From Shinella zoogloeoides (GTDB lineage Bacteria > Pseudomonadota > Alphaproteobacteria > Rhizobiales > Rhizobiaceae), in assembly GCF_033705735.1 (NCBI RefSeq), contig NZ_CP131131.1, forward strand, positions 1,364,001-1,428,000: DNA of 64,000 bases. The letters run 5' to 3'. Position 1 is the stretch's first letter. Every line of letters begins with the position of its first letter. Made by a program: the position numbers and the translations under genes. The notes under the pieces are model-generated. The model saw only the letters and a program-made list of their open reading frames with translations, was not told the origin of the DNA and made no database searches. Positions 60,575 to 64,000 of this stretch are shown here, in pieces.

Positions 60575-61851
60575 CCATGGAAGACAAGATCACATCCGTC
60601 CGTGCCCAGCAGATCATCGACTGCAAGTGCCGCCCGGCCGTCGAGGTCGAGATCCGTACAGAGAGCGGCGCCGCCGGGCGCGGGGCTGCCCCCACCGGCA
60701 CCTCGGTCGGCATGCACGAGGCCTTCATCCTGCGCGACGGCGACCGGTCCAGCTACAACGGCCTCAGCGTCCACAAGGCGGTCGAATATGCCATCGATAT
60801 CATCGGCCCGGCCCTCGTCGGCATGAATGTCTTCGACCAGCGCGCCATCGATATGAGGATGATCACGCTCGACGGCACGCCGGACAAGCACAATCTCGGC
60901 GGCAATACCATCTATTCCGCCTCCATCGCCGCCTTCCGCGCAGCGGCCGACTCGCGCCGCATGCCGCTCTACAGGCACATTGCCGGCCGGGACATCCGCA
61001 CCGTTCCGGTGCCCTGCTTCAACATCGTCAACGGCGGGCGCTACGAGACGCTGACGCAGGCCTTCAACGAATTCCTGATCGTCCCCTACGGCACCGACAG
61101 CATCGACTTCGCCGTCGAGATGGCCGTGACGGTGTTCCAGAAACTCGCCGAAGTCCTGACGAAACATCTCGGCCACAAGCCGCAGGTCGCGAGCTCCTAC
61201 GGCTATGCCGCGCCCTCAGACGACCCGGAGGTCATTCTTGCCCTGATGCAGGAGGCCATCGACGCCTGCGGCTATACCGGCCGCATCGCCTTCGCGCTCG
61301 ATTGCGCCTCGAGCGAGATGTACGACAAGGAGGCCCGCACCTATCTGCTGAAGGGCAAGCAGGTCACCAGCGACGAGCTGATCGCCTATGCCAAGAGCCT
61401 GACGGAAAAGTTCAATATGGTCTTCATCGAGGATCTCCTCGATGAGAACGACTGGGACGGCTATAGCAAGGCGGTTCGGGAGCTGACCCGCACCATCGTT
61501 CTCGGCGACGACCTCACCGTCACCAGCCCTGCTCTCCTGAAACGCGCCCATGAGACGCGGGCCGTCGATGGCTTCATCCTCAAGCCCAACCAGGTCGGCA
61601 CGATCACCGAGGCGATGGACGCCCATCGTTTCGCCAGCGAGAACGGCATGTTCTCCGTCCCCTCCGGCCGCTCCGGCGGCATGGTCGACGATGTGGTGAT
61701 GGATTTTTCCGTCGGCCTCGAAGTGCCCTTCCAAAAGAACGGCGCACCACGCTCGGGCGAGCGCATAGAGAAGCTGAACTTCCTGATGCGCGCCAATGCC
61801 GCAAGCCCCGGCTGCCGCCTCTACGACATCAAGCCCCTCCTCCGGTTCTAA
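60571..61851 (+). CDS. Enolase-superfamily protein, divergent (catalytic His replaced)
   Basis: The 426 aa protein aligns with enolase along its length: PTGTSVGMHEAFILRDGD (for PSGASTG), magnesium ligands Asp244 (LDCASSE), Glu287 (IEDLLDENDW) and Asp314 (GDDLTV), catalytic Lys338 (LKPNQVG) and the C-terminal GAPRSGERIEKLN. The enolase SHRSGETED loop here reads SGRSGGMVDD: the His that binds the phosphate/hydroxyl region is Gly366. N-terminal DSRGNPT is DCKCRPA. It may be a less active or specialised enolase that converts 2-phosphoglycerate from the kinase to phosphoenolpyruvate, or act on a related 2-phospho acid. GTG/ATG ambiguity is absent; ATG at 60571. Confidence 0.87.
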   Translation: MTMEDKITSVRAQQIIDCKCRPAVEVEIRTESGAAGRGAAPTGTSVGMHEAFILRDGDRSSYNGLSVHKAVEYAIDIIGPALVGMNVFDQRAIDMRMITLDGTPDKHNLGGNTIYSASIAAFRAAADSRRMPLYRHIAGRDIRTVPVPCFNIVNGGRYETLTQAFNEFLIVPYGTDSIDFAVEMAVTVFQKLAEVLTKHLGHKPQVASSYGYAAPSDDPEVILALMQEAIDACGYTGRIAFALDCASSEMYDKEARTYLLKGKQVTSDELIAYAKSLTEKFNMVFIEDLLDENDWDGYSKAVRELTRTIVLGDDLTVTSPALLKRAHETRAVDGFILKPNQVGTITEAMDAHRFASENGMFSVPSGRSGGMVDDVVMDFSVGLEVPFQKNGAPRSGERIEKLNFLMRANAASPGCRLYDIKPLLRF

Positions 61852-61873
61852 ATCTCAAGAAAAGGTTGTTTCC

Positions 61874-62995
61874 ATGTATCCCAGGATCGATTTCACCTAT
61901 CTCTCGGAACCCGACATGATCGCCGCCGGCGTGCTGGACGCCGGGCGTTGCGTCGAGGTGTGCGAGGAGACCTTCAGCCTGCTCGGCAAGGGCGACTACC
62001 TGATGGGCGGCGCCAACCACAACAGCCACGGCCTCAACATCGTCTTTCCGAAGGAGACGACGTTCCCGAACATGCCGGTCGCCGGTCCCGACCGGCGCTT
62101 TGCCGCCATGCCCGGCTATCTCGGCGGTCGCTTCGACGTCTGCGGCAACAAGTGGTACGGCTCGAACCACGCCAACATGGAAAAGGGCCTGCCGCGCTCG
62201 ATCCTGACCATGATGCTCAACGACAAGGACACCGGCGCGCCGCTGGCCCTGATGTCGGCCAACCTCTTGAGCGCAGCGCGCACCGGCGGCGTGCCGGGCG
62301 TCGCCGCAAAGCATCTCGCCAACAAGGACGCCGAGGTCGTCTCGGTCGTCGGCTGCGGCCCCATCAACAAGGCCTGCTTCACCGCGATCATGACCCAGCT
62401 CGGCGCGGTCAGGAAGGTCGTCTGTTTCGACCTCTTCCTCGACAAGGCAAAGGAGTTCGCGAACTGGGCGGCGGCGGAATACGGCGTCGAAGCCGTCGGC
62501 GTCGACGATACCGAGGCCGGCTTCCGCGGCGCGGACGTGATCACCGTCGCAGCCTCCCGCCTGAAACCCCTGTTCTTCAAGGACGAGTGGATCAAGGAAG
62601 GCGCGACGATCCTCGTCTCCGGCCCGTTCAACACGGACGAATCCTTCCTGACCAGCGCCAGGATCGTCTACGACCATACATCCCTGCAGGAAGCCTATGT
62701 CGAGGACGCCATCGCCTCCGGCAACAAGGATGCCTATTACGGTAGCGTCATCGGCGGCCCGTTCTTCCGCCTCATCGATGCCGGCAAGCTGCCGGCGCTG
62801 AAGGATTCGACGGGCCTCGGCGATGTCGTCAACGGCGAGAAGCCCGGCCGGGAGAACAGCAGGGAACGCGTGATCTTCATCGCCTGCGGCATGGCCGTCT
62901 TCGATATCAGCTGGGGCTTCGATCTGCTCCAGAACGCCAAGGCCAAGGGAATCGGCCAGAGCCTCAACCTCTGGGAAAGACCCAGTCAGGGATGA
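61874..62995 (+). CDS. Ornithine cyclodeaminase/mu-crystallin-family protein
   Basis: The 373 aa protein has the OCD/mu-crystallin fold with substrate-binding GGANHNSHGLNIVFP and GNKWYGSNHANMEKGLPRS, ANLLSAARTGGVPGVAAKHLA, and the nucleotide motif VVSVVGCGPINKACFTAI. Members are ornithine cyclodeaminases, ketimine reductases or alanine dehydrogenases. The start at 61874 has AAAGG upstream. It ends the glycerate-kinase operon and is followed by a strong bidirectional hairpin. Substrate unknown; an amino or imino acid with NAD(P)H is expected. Confidence 0.88.
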   Translation: MYPRIDFTYLSEPDMIAAGVLDAGRCVEVCEETFSLLGKGDYLMGGANHNSHGLNIVFPKETTFPNMPVAGPDRRFAAMPGYLGGRFDVCGNKWYGSNHANMEKGLPRSILTMMLNDKDTGAPLALMSANLLSAARTGGVPGVAAKHLANKDAEVVSVVGCGPINKACFTAIMTQLGAVRKVVCFDLFLDKAKEFANWAAAEYGVEAVGVDDTEAGFRGADVITVAASRLKPLFFKDEWIKEGATILVSGPFNTDESFLTSARIVYDHTSLQEAYVEDAIASGNKDAYYGSVIGGPFFRLIDAGKLPALKDSTGLGDVVNGEKPGRENSRERVIFIACGMAVFDISWGFDLLQNAKAKGIGQSLNLWERPSQG

Positions 62996-63008
62996 TCCTC
63001 GAAGGTCA

Positions 63009-63031
63009 TGCGCCCCACGCCGTGGGGCGCA
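63009..63031. terminator. Bidirectional terminator hairpin
   Basis: TGCGCCCCAC and GTGGGGCGCA form a perfect 10 bp stem with a 3-base loop between the convergent OCD-family and MFS genes. GGTCTTTTC follows on the plus strand. Confidence 0.75.
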
Positions 63032-63055
63032 GGTCTTTTCACGGCGGCCCGCCCG

Positions 63056-64000
63056 TCAGGCGCGTGCCCGATTGGCGAGCCAGAAAGAGATCTGCGCGAC
63101 GACGCCCGCGCCGAACAGGACCGAGCCGGCAGCAAGCATCGGATTGCCGCCGAGGCCGCCAAGCGCCGTGCAGGCGGCACCGATCGCCATCTGCGCGGAG
63201 CCGTAAAGTCCCGAAGCGGATCCGGCGGCCTGCGGGTTGACGCCGAGCGCCTCCGTCAACGCCGCCGGGGACGCGAGCCCCGCGCCGAAGCTGAAGACCA
63301 GCATGGGCATTACCGCGAGCGCTACATTCAGCCAGCCCGAAAGGGCGGCGGCGAGAAACAGGGTCGCGGCGATGCAGCTTATCAGATTGCCGAGGATCAT
63401 CAGGCGCGCGGTCGGCATGCGTGAGACGGCGCGGCTTGCAGCAAGGCTTCCGAACCATATGCCGGCGACATTGATCGCCAGATAGACGCCGACCTCGTAG
63501 GTCGGCCGGTGAAGCTGGTTGACGAAGATGAAGGGCGCCGCGCCGATATAGGCATAAAGCGCGGTAGTGGCGCAGCCTCCGCCGATCGTATAGCCGAGAA
63601 AGGCCCGCGAACGCAGCAGCGCCAGATAATTGCGCATGACCTGCCGCACGTCCTTTCCGCCGGCCGTCGGGCGATCGCGAAGCAGCGCGTGGATGAGCGC
63701 GAGATTGGCAAGGCCCAGCAAGGTGAGCGCGACGAAGATCGATCGCCAGCCCGTCGTCTCGGCAAGCGCGCTTCCGATCAGCGGCGAAAGCCCGGGGCCG
63801 GCCATCGTCATCAGGTTCATCAGCGAGAGTTTGCGGGCGGCCTCGGCACCGGACGCACCGTCACGCACGAGCGCCCGGCCGAGCACGAGGCCCGAACAGC
63901 CGCCGAGCGCCTGGAACAGGCGCGCGACGATCAGCACCTCGACGGTCGGCGCAAAGAAGGCCGCAAGGCTCGCCGCCGTATAGATCAGCATGCCGGCGAT
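63056..64000 (-). CDS. Bcr/CflA-type MFS drug-resistance transporter (5' end off window)
   Basis: The visible 314 codons cover the C-terminal three quarters of a major-facilitator pump: FQALGGCSGLVLGRALVRD, NLMTMAGPGLSPLIGSALAETTGWRSIF (the antiporter-type motif), then LGYTIGGGCATTALYAYIGAAPFIFV and further helices, ending VAQISFWLANRARA. The Bcr/CflA family exports drugs and small molecules using the proton gradient. The frame stays open to the window edge, so the start lies beyond 64000. It is convergent with the OCD-family gene. Confidence 0.88.
   Translation of the reverse strand: MAGMLIYTAASLAAFFAPTVEVLIVARLFQALGGCSGLVLGRALVRDGASGAEAARKLSLMNLMTMAGPGLSPLIGSALAETTGWRSIFVALTLLGLANLALIHALLRDRPTAGGKDVRQVMRNYLALLRSRAFLGYTIGGGCATTALYAYIGAAPFIFVNQLHRPTYEVGVYLAINVAGIWFGSLAASRAVSRMPTARLMILGNLISCIAATLFLAAALSGWLNVALAVMPMLVFSFGAGLASPAALTEALGVNPQAAGSASGLYGSAQMAIGAACTALGGLGGNPMLAAGSVLFGAGVVAQISFWLANRARA

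Overview
The window is about 64 kb of GC-rich bacterial DNA (roughly 60% G+C by eye) packed with catabolic operons. Gene style and content (stacked solute ABC transporters, many GMC oxidoreductases, LysR/LacI/GntR/DeoR regulators, frequent ATGA or TGATG start-stop overlaps) suggest an alphaproteobacterium of the Rhizobiales (Rhizobium/Ensifer/Agrobacterium/Shinella type), probably an accessory replicon or catabolic island. This placement is an inference; no rRNA, tRNA, replication gene, transposase, integrase or CRISPR array was seen. About 55 protein genes are called; the first (RidA-like) and last (MFS) run off the window.

Region A (1-3982): a minus-strand set of RidA, N-carbamoyl-amino-acid amidohydrolase, a 2-aminothiazoline-4-carboxylate (ATC) hydrolase-family protein and an Asp/Glu/hydantoin racemase-family protein, opposed by a LysR regulator. 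Region B (4144-13870): a polar amino-acid ABC transporter co-transcribed with a histidine-ammonia-lyase homologue that has lost the MIO-forming Ala-Ser-Gly, a divergent HutC-like repressor, then a three-subunit molybdenum hydroxylase and a MoaD/ThiS-like protein. Near-identical operator-like sequences precede both the transporter/HutC pair and the molybdenum hydroxylase. A and B together look like catabolism of a nitrogen/sulfur heterocyclic amino acid.

Region C (14071-22600): two amidohydrolases, a LysR regulator, a sugar ABC transporter with one ATPase domain, and a GMC oxidoreductase. The same palindrome (ATGAC-N5-GTCAT, T-N11-A type) lies before the amidohydrolase/LysR pair, the ABC operon (imperfect copy) and the GMC gene, which suggests one LysR regulon, possibly for sugar oxidation and lactone opening. 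Region D (22750-39794) is a divergent locus around a LacI regulator with three AAACGTTT-core operators. Leftward run CUT1 ABC genes, aldehyde dehydrogenase, aspartase, HAD phosphatase and MFS transporter; rightward run a proline-racemase-family protein, GMC oxidoreductase, cupin, alpha/beta hydrolase, aspartate dehydrogenase, SDR, NIPSNAP and GlcG/HbpS-like proteins.

Region E (39814-52926) is an uninterrupted run of eleven minus-strand genes: ThDP enzyme, HisD-family dehydrogenase, a CUT1 ABC transporter, two back-to-back GMC oxidoreductases, HAD phosphatase, DeoR regulator and a NagZ-like GH3 protein. Region F (53313-56862) has an unrecognised His-rich protein, an HTH regulator, a Gfo/Idh/MocA oxidoreductase and a TIM-barrel isomerase/epimerase. 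Region G (56921-64000) has a GntR/FCD regulator, a branched-chain-amino-acid-type binding protein without transporter partners, an operon of glycerate 2-kinase, divergent enolase and ornithine-cyclodeaminase-family protein, and part of a Bcr/CflA-type MFS pump. Perfect inverted repeats cluster before the glycerate kinase gene.
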